A stretch of 13,012 nucleotides of DNA from Desulfarculales bacterium UBA696 (GTDB lineage Bacteria; Desulfobacterota; Syntrophobacteria; Syntrophobacterales; Syntrophobacteraceae). Where the stretch lies: positions 1 through 13,012 of the forward strand of contig DBMO01000024.1 of assembly GCA_002298995.1 (NCBI GenBank). Direction: 5' to 3'. Below the pieces are notes generated by a model. It was not told the DNA's origin, ran no database searches, and was given only the letters and a program-made list of their open reading frames with translations. A program made the translations under genes and the position numbers. Of this stretch, positions 1 through 6,982 are shown piece after piece. Position 1 is the stretch's first letter. Every line of letters begins with the position of its first letter.

Positions 1-13
1 TTCCATAATACAA

Positions 14-43
14 GGATGGGTGGCGCGGAGCGGAACCCATCGG
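14..43. repeat. Short inverted repeat (GATGGGT / ACCCATC)
   Basis: GATGGGT at 15-21 is mirrored by ACCCATC at 35-41 around a GC-rich loop. This looks like an intergenic dispersed hairpin element. No coding signal is visible around it. Family membership is inferred from its appearance only. Confidence 0.45.
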
Positions 44-74
44 TTTTTAGGCGCAACTTGAACGCAAATTAGTA

Positions 75-102
75 TTAGGGGTTTAGGGGTTTAGGGGTTT
101 AG
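75..102. repeat. Octamer tandem repeat TTAGGGGT, 3.5 copies
   Basis: Three exact TTAGGGGT units (75-82, 83-90, 91-98) are followed by a partial TTAG. They directly precede the dispersed repeat at 106-176. The resemblance to telomeric repeats is probably coincidental in a bacterial chromosome. A simple microsatellite is the likeliest reading. Confidence 0.8.
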
Positions 103-105
103 AGG

Positions 106-176
106 GTAGCCCGGATTTATATCCACGTGAGGAGCGGGTAGCCCGGATTTATATCCGGGTGCGGAGCACAAGAGGC
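106..176 (+). repeat. Dispersed repeat, two tandem copies (core palindrome CCCGGATTTATATCCGGG)
   Basis: Copy 1 (about 106-135) and copy 2 (about 138-176) both begin GTAGCCCGGATTTATATCC and continue with a GGAGC block. Copy 2 carries the complete palindrome and a GTGCGGAGCACAAGAGGCT tail. The same tail and palindrome recur at 11177-11216, and an inverted core lies at 11269-11301. Copy 1 has lost the right arm of the palindrome. This is a REP or MITE-like intergenic family judged by internal comparison alone. Confidence 0.8.
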
Positions 177-203
177 TCGGCGGCGCGCCTGAAATCCGAC
201 ACC

Positions 204-224
204 GTCTTCCGTCTTCCGTCTTCC
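204..224. repeat. Heptamer tandem repeat GTCTTCC x3
   Basis: Three exact GTCTTCC units (204-210, 211-217, 218-224) lie about 110 nt upstream of the PAP2 gene. They appear to be a simple-sequence repeat with no evident role. The rest of 1-336 shows no gene. Confidence 0.75.
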
Positions 225-336
225 AAGTCTTCTTTACAGAAAAATCCAATTACCTTATGATGACGCTTTTTAACCGTGATTTTCAGATTTCCCTGGAGCT
301 GCCGGCTTCTGTGGAAAATCCTGCCAGGAGAATTGT

Positions 337-1071
337 TTGCTGCACCGCAAAGCCTCCGCGATCCTGACCGACAGCCGCTCGTCAAGGCACTCACTCGAAT
401 TCATGATTCCCCTTGCCGTGCTCCTGGCGCTCACTGCCCTTTTCAGGGCAACCGACCTCGACCTGCAACTTTCCTCGTATTTCTATTCCCCCGAAGGGGG
501 CTGGAAATACTATTCCGAGGAGATCTGTTCTTTCGTATATGACTACGGCGCCTGGCCCGGCCTGGCGCTCGCGATTCTTGCCGGGATAACCTTCCTTGCA
601 GGCTTTCTCCGAGGAAGCCTCTCGATTTACCGAAAACAGGCGGCGTTTTTCGTACTTCTGCTCGCGCTCGGCCCCGGTCTTATCGTGAACTTCATCTTGA
701 AAGACAATGCCGGACGCCCGAGGCCGAGGGAAATTACCGTTTTCGGAGGAAGCAGCCCATTCTTGAAAGCCTGGGACCTCGGAGATGCCGGAAACGGCCA
801 ATCTTTCCCCAGCGGCCACGCATCCATGGGATTCTTCCTGGCGGCGCCTTACTTCGTGCTTCGCAAATCAAACTCCGGATGGGCCCCTGTATGGCTTATC
901 ATCGGGATTGCCGCCGGATCGGGGATAGGGATAGTGCGAATGGCCCAGGGGGCACACTTCGCAAGCGACATCATCTGGTCCTGGGGCATAGTGCACCTTT
1001 GCGGGATCACACTTTCCAATTTCCTGAGCCTTGAAAAGCGGCGCGCAAGAAAACTCCCCCTGCCCGGTTAA
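337..1071 (+). CDS. PAP2-superfamily membrane phosphatase
   Basis: This is an integral membrane acid phosphatase of the PAP2 / lipid phosphate phosphatase type, expected to dephosphorylate a lipid phosphate or pyrophosphate at the membrane. The exact substrate cannot be told from sequence. All three catalytic motifs are present: K122 followed by R129-P130 (KxxxxxxRP), P158-S159-G160-H161, and R201-x5-H207-x3-D211. About six hydrophobic segments are visible (roughly 23-38, 74-92, 102-120, 163-176, 184-200, 213-231). The start chosen is TTG at 337, because AGGAG at 326-330 sits six bases upstream; the first ATG-like choices lack such a site. A 244-residue length is normal for the family. The gene stands alone and is convergent with the next gene. 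Alternative roles include undecaprenyl-diphosphate phosphatase or a lipid A phosphatase. Confidence 0.9.
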   Translation: MLHRKASAILTDSRSSRHSLEFMIPLAVLLALTALFRATDLDLQLSSYFYSPEGGWKYYSEEICSFVYDYGAWPGLALAILAGITFLAGFLRGSLSIYRKQAAFFVLLLALGPGLIVNFILKDNAGRPRPREITVFGGSSPFLKAWDLGDAGNGQSFPSGHASMGFFLAAPYFVLRKSNSGWAPVWLIIGIAAGSGIGIVRMAQGAHFASDIIWSWGIVHLCGITLSNFLSLEKRRARKLPLPG

Positions 1072-1195
1072 TCCGCTAAACAGCAGCCAATATCAGTTTT
1101 TCGTCCCTCGGTGATTCTCCATCCATCGGACCTCCGGAATTCAGACCATGAGTCTACCAAGAAGGCCGGCACCGGGTGATTCCCCGGATAGGAAA

Positions 1196-1226
1196 GGCCC
1201 GGATAACTGCTTGTGTCATCCGGGCC
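1196..1226. terminator. Hairpin between convergent genes
   Basis: GGCCCGGAT (1196-1204) pairs with ATCCGGGCC (1218-1226) in a nine-base-pair stem with a 13-nt loop. It lies between the PAP2 stop and the convergent gene ending at 1300. It could act as a bidirectional terminator, but there is no clean T-run on either side, so this is only a candidate. Confidence 0.35.
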
Positions 1227-1299
1227 CGAACGGCGGGAGGATATGCGGGGGATTTTGCTTATTAAGCTGCCGAAAGCCCGGGGGTTGGGGCTGCGGCGC

Positions 1300-3147
1300 C
1301 TAATTCGCGGATGTCATCTTTTTAGCTTTGCCGGATGATAGTTGGGTCCAAGATATTCCGTCATATTGCCATACGCCCCAGCCGCCATAGTTGGAATAAA
1401 CCCTGCCGCCCGAGATGGCCATATTGTCGGGGGGGGCGGTATTGACCTGGGTCCATTGCGTGCCGTCCCATTTCCAGAGACCCCATGAGCCGAAGCTTGC
1501 GTAGAGGTCTTCGCCGGATGCGATCAGTGCGTCGGCTTTGCCGGAGTTGATCTGTGTCCAGGTCGTGCCGTCATATTGCCAGACACCCCACGCTCCGTAG
1601 TTTGCATAGAATTTTGTATCGGAGGCGGCCATCAGGTCCGGGGAGTTCGTGTCGATCTGTGTCCAGGACGATCCATCCCATTTCCAGACACCCCACGAGC
1701 CGTGATTTGCGTATAGTTTCGTGCCCCCGGCAGCCATTTGGCCCGGCGAGTTGCGGTCCACCTGGGTCCATGATGTGCCGTCCCATTTCCAAAGGCCCCA
1801 TTTGCCGTAGTTTGCATAAAGGTTTGAGCCGACACCGACTATTCCGCCGGGCGAATTTATATCGATCTGGGTCCATGATGTGCCGTCCCATTTCCATAGG
1901 CCCCATGAGCCGTAATTTGCAAAAAGGTTTGAATCGCTTGCGGCCATGCTTGACGGGCTGGAATCATTGATCTTGGTCCAGTCGCTGCCGTTGTAGGAAT
2001 AGAGGCCGTTGGACCCGAAATCGGCATATAGATGGTCACCGCCGGGAGAATAAGGGCGAAGGTATCCGAAAAGTCCGTGACTCCCCTGATCGGTCCCCGC
2101 TGCGAAAAAGAGCACGGGACGCGGATCGACCCCTGCAGAGTTTTCATCCATCGAGATCTTGCCGAAATCCAGGCCCCGAACACCGTCAATCGTGATCGTG
2201 TTTCGCTTCAGGTCCTGCATCTGCCCCAGGAATTCGCCGGTGGACTGATTAAATGCATTGATGTGCCCATCGCCAAAATTGCCGACGATTATCGCATTGC
2301 TAAAAGTTCCAAACCGGTCGGGCGCAAGGGCCAGGCCCCAGGGTGAATTAAGTTCGCCCTTCGAGGCGAAGCTTTTTACAAGAGTGCCCGCCGTATCGAA
2401 TATATCGATATAGCCGTTCCCCGAACCCGCGACGTCGTCATGCTTGTCCGCATCCTGCTTGGCAAAGGTTACATAAAGCTTGCCGTCGATGTTGCGGATT
2501 CCAAAGGGAGCGAAACCGGAGGGGATTTTGTCATCGGTGAAGGATTTTACAAAGTCGAAGTTTGCATCGTAGACCTCAACGACGCCGGCCCGAAAATTCG
2601 TTACATAAATGAAATTATTTCCACCGTCCCGGCCGATTGCGATACCCTTGTAGACTGCTCCTGGATCGGGATTCAGTCCTGAGTTATCTACTGCGAGAAC
2701 CGCCGTGGCAGCCTCGACATCAGCGTTCCATCCCAGGATGGTTCCGTCTTCGGTGGCAAATATAAAGGTGCTCGCCGCGCTCTTTGACCCGCTTGTGATG
2801 ATAAAATCCTCGGTGTCATTATAGACAAAACCGGTAGGAGTTCCCGTCCCGGAGCCTCCAGGCCCGGGGACATCTATTACCGGAGAAAATTGCTTGCCGT
2901 TTGGCCGATAAACCGTGGATGTCCCGGTCCCGTTGTTTGAAACATGGATGCGGCCGTAGGGCTGCACAACGACGCCCCAGGGATTTCGCAGGTTCGAGTC
3001 GGTCTTGCGGGCATAGTGCATTTGATCCGAAACCAGATTCACCTGTCTGTAGCCCTTTGACGGATCAGCCTGCCCCGCTTCGACACAAAGCCCAAGTCCC
3101 ATAACGAAAATCATGGCGAGAAACCAGATTCCAGTGCCTTTTTTCAT
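1300..3147 (-). CDS. Secreted TIGR03118-type beta-propeller protein with seven C-terminal Trp-rich repeats
   Basis: The 615-residue exported protein opens with a signal peptide (MKK, a hydrophobic stretch to about residue 21, likely cleavage near residues 24-27). There is no convincing lipobox at the single Cys. Residues about 33-365 read as the TIGR03118 family: a propeller-like domain marked by NLRNPWGVVV, VSNNGTGTSTVY and NSPWGLALAPDRFG, often found in secreted bacterial proteins of unknown function. Residues 372-615 are seven 35-residue repeats built around the pattern Y-A-N-[YH]-G-x-W-G-x-W-x-W-D-G-x-x-W-T-Q. The start is supported by a strong GGAGGAG site just upstream on the minus strand. 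The family call is from recognition, not a search. The substrate or ligand is unknown. The repeat part may be a second small propeller or a tectonin-like binding module. Confidence 0.8.
   Translation of the reverse strand: MKKGTGIWFLAMIFVMGLGLCVEAGQADPSKGYRQVNLVSDQMHYARKTDSNLRNPWGVVVQPYGRIHVSNNGTGTSTVYRPNGKQFSPVIDVPGPGGSGTGTPTGFVYNDTEDFIITSGSKSAASTFIFATEDGTILGWNADVEAATAVLAVDNSGLNPDPGAVYKGIAIGRDGGNNFIYVTNFRAGVVEVYDANFDFVKSFTDDKIPSGFAPFGIRNIDGKLYVTFAKQDADKHDDVAGSGNGYIDIFDTAGTLVKSFASKGELNSPWGLALAPDRFGTFSNAIIVGNFGDGHINAFNQSTGEFLGQMQDLKRNTITIDGVRGLDFGKISMDENSAGVDPRPVLFFAAGTDQGSHGLFGYLRPYSPGGDHLYADFGSNGLYSYNGSDWTKINDSSPSSMAASDSNLFANYGSWGLWKWDGTSWTQIDINSPGGIVGVGSNLYANYGKWGLWKWDGTSWTQVDRNSPGQMAAGGTKLYANHGSWGVWKWDGSSWTQIDTNSPDLMAASDTKFYANYGAWGVWQYDGTTWTQINSGKADALIASGEDLYASFGSWGLWKWDGTQWTQVNTAPPDNMAISGGRVYSNYGGWGVWQYDGISWTQLSSGKAKKMTSAN
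1303..2034 (-). repeat. Seven tandem 105-bp coding repeats
   Basis: These encode residues 372-615 of the TIGR03118-type protein. Each unit is 35 codons, with strong conservation of the W-x-W-D-G-T-S-W-T-Q core. Units 2 to 4 are nearly identical at the protein level, and units 5 and 7 carry a WQYDG variant. The first unit (HLYADFG) is the most diverged. Recombination between units could change copy number. Confidence 0.92.
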
Positions 3148-3836
3148 TCTCTCCTCCTGGTGTTAAATCTTGAAGCCCGCCGGACGGCAAGCTCCTCAAC
3201 CATCCTTGGGAGCTGTAAACAAGTATTGTGCCAGATAAGATATACAAGGATATTGCTGGCTTCCCTCTTGCCGGGCAGCCGAACTGGATCATAAAGCCTA
3301 CACTTTTGCATGCAAAGTCATACACAATACAACCGTTATCGTATTAATGCTCCTATTTACAATAATCCATTATCCAAGGGGAAAGATTCCTGAAAATAGC
3401 AAACCAATAACGGATGTCCTTTATATTCTTCATGCGGCAGCGCAGCTTATGATAATCATGCAAATTCATATATCATTAACCCGCATTTTCCATATCGCAT
3501 TAATGTTTTTCAGTTGAGCGGCAAGGCATGAGAAGGCGGTTTTCAGATACCATAACAGGTTGGTTCAAAATCGAACCGGGAAGCAGAACGCAGATTTGTC
3601 CATCGCAGGCGATTCAACGGTATTGTACCGGATGATCCACGCGGTGTTGCCCATTTCCATACTGCCTTCCATTGCTCCCGCGTGTCCATTGCTCCCGCGT
3701 TGCATTTCCGGCCCTGTTCACTTATACTCGCAACCAGTTCCGGTGAAAGCTCATCACAGGGCCCCCCCGTTTATCAGGGCTTGGGAGAGCTTGCGCTGAT
3801 AGAAATACGAAAAGGTTTGGTTCCGGAGCTACACGC
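3148..3836. other. Gene-poor interval between the propeller gene and tRNA-Leu
   Basis: No believable gene is seen in about 690 nt. It holds the minus-strand leader of the propeller gene, a perfect 12-bp palindrome TTTGCATGCAAA at 3305-3316, and a 16-bp tandem duplication TCCATTGCTCCCGCGT at 3668-3683 and 3685-3700. The central part (about 3330-3520) is AT-rich and could contain promoters. Confidence 0.6.
3218..3233 (-). promoter_or_regulatory. Possible sigma-54-type promoter for the propeller gene
   Basis: On the minus strand TGGCAC is followed five bases later by TTGTT, giving GG-N10-GT against the usual GG-N10-GC of sigma-54 (RpoN) promoters. It lies about 70 nt upstream of the start at 3147. 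The GC to GT change at the -12 element weakens the call. No activator site is evident. Confidence 0.3.
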
Positions 3837-3924
3837 GCCTGGGTGGTGGAATAGGTAGACACAAGGGACTTAAAATCCCTTGCCCCTTGTGGGCGTGCGG
3901 GTTCGATTCCCGCCCCAGGCACCA
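3837..3924 (+). tRNA. tRNA-Leu (anticodon UAA)
   Basis: The acceptor strand GCCTGGG (3837-3843) pairs with CCCAGGC (3914-3920). The anticodon stem AGGGA/TCCCT encloses the loop CTTAAAA with TAA at 3871-3873. A long variable arm (class II, as expected for Leu) follows. The T-arm is GCGGG-TTCGATT-CCCGC, the discriminator is A3921 and CCA is encoded at 3922-3924. Structure and length (88 nt with CCA) are normal, so the gene should be functional. Its 3' end is copied imperfectly at 7714-7739, which marks it as the insertion site of the adjoining island. Confidence 0.97.
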
Positions 3925-3927
3925 TAT

Positions 3928-4538
3928 ATGTCCAAGAATCACAAGGTCTTACGCCATTGGGTTCACGGCTATTTGGTGTTGCATTGGCTGGTCTGGGGGA
4001 AAGGACCAATCTACATTGCCTCTATTCATGACAGCTTGCTGGAAGAGGTCGCTGTCCAGACCAAATGCCTTGATGCCGAGGAATACCTTTTGGTTCCACT
4101 GCTTCAATCTTGGGTCAATGGTGGCCCGGAGGGCAGGCTAATTTATGAGGGGATCGCGGATCCCTTCCCATTCAAGCGCTACTTTATTGAAAGACTGGTA
4201 GGCCCCAGGCCGGAGCGCAAGAAGGACCTCTATCTTGCCAAGTAAGGGGCGATTCAATGGCCCCTACAATCAACGATGGTGAAATAATCTTATTCGACAC
4301 TCACGAAGGTGAACGAATTAGGATTATAACTGGCGATATCTACTTAGTGCAGCTCCCCGATGGAACGGTTTCGGTTAAGCGCCTGACATTAAGTAGGGAA
4401 CCGGAAGGAACCAGGCTTATCTGCAACTCTGATAATGTGGCAGCCTACCGGGCATTTGAATTTAGCCTCGATCTTGGCCGTCCAATTCATTCTTATGTCC
4501 TGGGGCGGGTCAGGTGGGCGGGAAAAGAATTTGACTAA
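3928..4538 (+). pseudogene. Broken S24-family (LexA/CI-like) repressor, C-terminal domain, frameshifted
   Basis: Two reading frames together give one S24 peptidase-type dimerisation/autocleavage domain. The first (ATG 3928 to TAA 4243-4245) carries EEYLLVPLLQSW and ends DLYLAK. The second, beginning about 4242, continues as VRGDSMAPTINDGEIILFD and on to GRVRWAGKEF at 4538. The catalytic Ser is in GDSM (TCA 4254-4256) and the Lys in SVKRL (4377-4379), so both are preserved, but joining the frames needs a one-base shift at about 4242. The N-terminal HTH DNA-binding domain is absent: the reading frame abuts the tRNA. Such proteins normally repress phage or island genes and self-cleave on RecA activation. 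A short protein from the internal ATG at 4257 would lack the Ser. It is probably dead, or a sequencing error sits at 4242. Confidence 0.75.
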
Positions 4539-4566
4539 ACCGGGTAGCTTTGTGCGCCGTAACTAA

Positions 4567-5820
4567 ATGGAGGGCAACCCATTGTCTAACAAGCCCAGAG
4601 CAGGCAAGAGTTCGGCAAAGTTCAAACTTTCACCATCGCAACAGACATTTAGAACCCGGGGAATGTACTCGGAAGTTACCGTCTCCGGTTTTAAGTTGTT
4701 TGATCGTGTCACATTTTCGAACTTAGGCAAAATAAATCTCCTATTCGGCCCTAATAACGCTGGAAAGACCAGTGTTCTAGAAGCTATCTATTCACACGCA
4801 TGCGGTTTGAATGCAGGTCCATTTTTCAGTCAAGTCGTCCTGAGGCGATGCGATGGAATTTTAACGAGTGCGCTTGATTTAGGTGAAAAGATTTTGACTT
4901 TGTTTAATGATCATTCTTCATTTCCCTACACCTTTTCAATTAATAGTAGGATTGAAGGAAGCCAAGCGGAATACACTGTGACTTCTTCATTCTCACCTTC
5001 AAGTAAGTTGTCTGATTTAGATCCTCACAAGCTAGATGAATATTCGGAAGCTGAGCCACTTCCTGGGCCTCTAGCAACAATCGGTACGATGGTTGAACCT
5101 CAGCAGAAAACTCAAACATCTAAAAGATCAGAATACATCGGTCAGTGGGAATTTCGACTTAATAATAAGCCTAATAAAATAGACATGTATTTCCCTCCGG
5201 AAAATCCTATAGTCGCCCCTCCTTTCAAGCTAGGACAGCTTCATGATATTCTTGCCCATCGAGACCCCAAAGCAGAACTTAAGGTTTTCAGCCACTTAAA
5301 AAGGTACAGAATTCTGGAAGAGTTCACACATGAAATGGCTAAAGTATTCCCGGAGATCAAAGAGATTGATTCGATTCCCTATCCTGATGGGTCACAAGGT
5401 CCAGTATACATTAGGACGCTAGATGAGAAACTTATTCCAATGTTCTCATTTGGTGATGGTGCAAGGCGATGGTTTCACCTTATTGGGCACATGCTTGTAA
5501 ATAAAAATGCAGTACACCTCATAGAGGAGATAGATTCTACATTTCATCCTGAAGCTCAGGCCCAGCTTTCGCGGCTCCTTATTAGGTATGCAAATAAATT
5601 TAACAATCAGTTATTTATCACTTCTCACAGTATAGAATTCGCAGATAACTTTCTCAAATCAGTTTATTCTGACAAAGAGCAGTCCTATAGTCAACAGGAA
5701 GATCCTGTCAGAGTTTTCACCATAAAACCCTCACAGAGAATTGGGCGCCCTGAGATTTGGATGCGTACAGGATACGAAGCTTTCATAGGTAGGTCTGAGT
5801 ATAAATTGGAATTGAGATGA
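4567..5820 (+). CDS. AAA (ABC/SMC-like, OLD-type) ATPase of a two-gene probable defence system
   Basis: The 417-residue ATPase is of the AAA_15/AAA_21 (OLD/RecF-like) kind. Residues 33-69 hold the typical start (YSEVTVSGFKLFD) and Walker A GPNNAGKTS (61-69). The ABC-signature-like SFGDGARR is at 294-301, Walker B VHLIEEID at 316-323, the D-loop region follows, and the switch His is H354 in ITSHS. The 33-residue Lys/Ser-rich leader is unusual. The ATG at 4567 has no ribosome site, but GGAGGG at 4569-4574 fits a TTG start at 4582, which may be the true start. The stop overlaps the next ATG (ATGA, 5817-5820), implying coupled translation with the TOPRIM partner. In OLD, PARIS (AriA) and AbiL systems such ATPases sense phage and license a TOPRIM effector. 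That role is inferred here. Codon use is AT-rich, unlike the flanks. Confidence 0.85.
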   Translation: MEGNPLSNKPRAGKSSAKFKLSPSQQTFRTRGMYSEVTVSGFKLFDRVTFSNLGKINLLFGPNNAGKTSVLEAIYSHACGLNAGPFFSQVVLRRCDGILTSALDLGEKILTLFNDHSSFPYTFSINSRIEGSQAEYTVTSSFSPSSKLSDLDPHKLDEYSEAEPLPGPLATIGTMVEPQQKTQTSKRSEYIGQWEFRLNNKPNKIDMYFPPENPIVAPPFKLGQLHDILAHRDPKAELKVFSHLKRYRILEEFTHEMAKVFPEIKEIDSIPYPDGSQGPVYIRTLDEKLIPMFSFGDGARRWFHLIGHMLVNKNAVHLIEEIDSTFHPEAQAQLSRLLIRYANKFNNQLFITSHSIEFADNFLKSVYSDKEQSYSQQEDPVRVFTIKPSQRIGRPEIWMRTGYEAFIGRSEYKLELR

Positions 5821-6572
5821 AACAAGCTATCTTGTGTGAAGGGAAGACAGACGCAATACTGATAAGCTATTTCCTCAAGAAGAAATTCTCATGGAACTAT
5901 GTACCTAAGTCCGACAAGCTACCTCGCCTGCCCGTAAATCGCGATAATGAAACATTGAATTGGTATACGCGCGAAGATCGAGTCGGAAATGAACTTGCCA
6001 TTTGGGCTGTAGGCGGCTTTAACGTAATTGGGAATAAATTCCTATCCTTAATAAATCGTACCCAGATGGAGAGCACGCCTAGTGATCGCTTTTCCCGTGT
6101 AGTAATAGTTTTCGATAGAGATAATAGAAATGTAGCTGATTGCGAATTATCTCTTTCAAAATGGCTGTCAGAAAGCAATATTGATTATAAAGCGGCAACG
6201 ATTGGAGCATGGTTTACAGTTTATACTTATTTAAAGAAGGAACCAAAAGAGGAACATCCACTTCAAATTCTATGTATATGCGTTCCAGCTGATGGTAAAG
6301 GATGCCTTGAAACATTTTTGATGGACTGCTTAGAAGCATCTACCAAACCTGATAAGGAGTTAGTTGGAGAAGCTAAATTATTTGTTTCGAAGATATCGGA
6401 TGATCCTTATCTCCCAAAGGGTAGACTACGATCCAAGGCATGCCTTGGTTCAATATTATCCGTAATTTCACCTGACTGGGTTTTTTCCAAGTTGGATGAA
6501 CGCCTTACATTCATAGAGTGGGAGAAATTCGCAGAAGTTAACACTGTATTTGATGAATTTAAAATTCTATGA
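5817..6572 (+). CDS. TOPRIM-domain protein, partner of the upstream ATPase (putative nuclease effector)
   Basis: This 251-residue protein opens with a TOPRIM-like metal-binding motif: E8 in LCEGKTDAIL and the pair D100/D102 in VVIVFDRDN after a run of hydrophobic residues. These are the acidic residues used by TOPRIM enzymes such as OLD nucleases and the AriB, RloB and AbiLii types. A conserved-looking segment VPADGKGCLETFL (about 163-175) and a C-terminal tail ending WEKFAEVNTVFDEF resemble small DUF3226/DUF4435-like TOPRIM proteins, but I cannot assign the exact family. It overlaps the ATPase gene by 4 nt, so the two are one translational unit. The effector may cut DNA or RNA (AriB cleaves tRNA-Lys); the target here is unknown. 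Like the ATPase gene it is AT-rich and probably acquired horizontally. Confidence 0.8.
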   Translation: MKQAILCEGKTDAILISYFLKKKFSWNYVPKSDKLPRLPVNRDNETLNWYTREDRVGNELAIWAVGGFNVIGNKFLSLINRTQMESTPSDRFSRVVIVFDRDNRNVADCELSLSKWLSESNIDYKAATIGAWFTVYTYLKKEPKEEHPLQILCICVPADGKGCLETFLMDCLEASTKPDKELVGEAKLFVSKISDDPYLPKGRLRSKACLGSILSVISPDWVFSKLDERLTFIEWEKFAEVNTVFDEFKIL

Positions 6573-6680
6573 TTAATAATATGGAGATTCTTTTGCTGAT
6601 ATCATGTTTGATTTCCCAAAAGAGTCTGAAATATTTTGTTGTCCCCAGGGCCTACACACCCTTCTCCAGTCTAAATGTTC

Positions 6681-6707
6681 GCTGGTTCGAATCCAGCCGT
6701 TTCTTCC
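6681..6707 (+). repeat. tRNA 3'-end fragment 1 (T-arm)
   Basis: GCTGG-TTCGAAT-CCAGC (6681-6697) is a perfect five-base-pair T-stem with the invariant TTCRANY loop, followed by CGTTTCTTCC where an acceptor strand would be. No matching 5' half of a tRNA lies upstream, so this is a fragment, not a gene. The parent isoacceptor is not identifiable. Confidence 0.55.
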
Positions 6708-6708
6708 T

Positions 6709-6838
6709 AGTGGTCCGCAAGTGGTCCGATAGCCAAAAATTTGCCCGTAAGATGTCGAAACGATTGTCGAATTTTTCAGCCCTGGAGGTTCGAATCCTCT
6801 CACCCCGATTTTAATCTACTATTTAGCTCGGTGGTCCG
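6709..6838 (+). repeat. GTGGTCCG direct repeats (three copies)
   Basis: AGTGGTCCG occurs at 6709-6717 and 6720-6728 (11-bp period, one helical turn), and GTGGTCCG again at 6831-6838. Each group follows a tRNA 3'-end fragment by roughly 12 to 22 nt. This arrangement fits recombinase arm-type or core-flanking sites; that is inference. Confidence 0.5.
6784..6808 (+). repeat. tRNA 3'-end fragment 2 (T-arm and acceptor, tRNA-Pro-like)
   Basis: The T-stem GGAGG (6784-6788) pairs with CCTCT (6796-6800, one G-U) around TTCGAAT. CACCCCG then discriminator A6808 would pair with a CGGGGTG 5' strand, a pattern typical of tRNA-Pro. That 5' strand is absent upstream, and no CCA follows. It is probably an att scar. 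Confidence 0.6.
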
Positions 6839-6883
6839 TTGGTGGGGCAAGACCACCCCAAACCCTTATCCAGTAGAACCCCG

Positions 6884-6907
6884 ACAGGTTTGAGTCCTGT
6901 GGCACCA
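6884..6907 (+). repeat. tRNA 3'-end fragment 3 (T-arm with CCA)
   Basis: ACAGG (6884-6888), loop TTTGAGT and CCTGT (6896-6900) form a T-arm, followed directly by GGCACCA. The acceptor strand is too short for an intact tRNA and the loop has a C to T change at the conserved third position. It ends in the same GGCACCA as the tRNA-Leu, so it may be a decayed attachment site. Confidence 0.5.
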
Positions 6908-6982
6908 ACAACGGAGCACCGGAACACGGACTAGACAAAAAGATTCCAATACCGCAAAATCAAGTCTGCCTCTTGCGGAAAC

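Noticed and set aside
1554..1970. Plus- and minus-strand frames inside the Trp-rich repeats
   Set aside because: Periodic shadow frames created by the 105-bp repeat.
1303..2034. CRISPR-like regular repeat
   Set aside because: The regularity is coding: 35-codon units in frame with no unique spacers.
3560..3799. 79-residue plus-strand frame before the tRNA
   Set aside because: No ribosome site, Pro-rich non-descript sequence, and it spans a 16-bp tandem duplication.
3880..3927. Open frame beginning inside the tRNA-Leu gene
   Set aside because: Its first 16 codons are tRNA sequence. Only the part after about 3928 resembles protein, and it is treated as the broken S24 gene.
3722..4009. Minus-strand frame across tRNA-Leu (contains GIEPARPQGARDFKSL)
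   Set aside because: This is the well-known spurious translation of a tRNA antisense strand.
4235..4260. Programmed -1 frameshift joining the two S24 halves
   Set aside because: No slippery heptamer is present at the junction (CCAAGTAAGGGG), and the protein also lacks its HTH. Mutation or sequencing error is simpler.
6569..6814. Frames on both strands over the tRNA-scar region
   Set aside because: They translate tRNA T-arms (for example WIRTSE and RGFEPPG on the minus strand) and lack ribosome sites.
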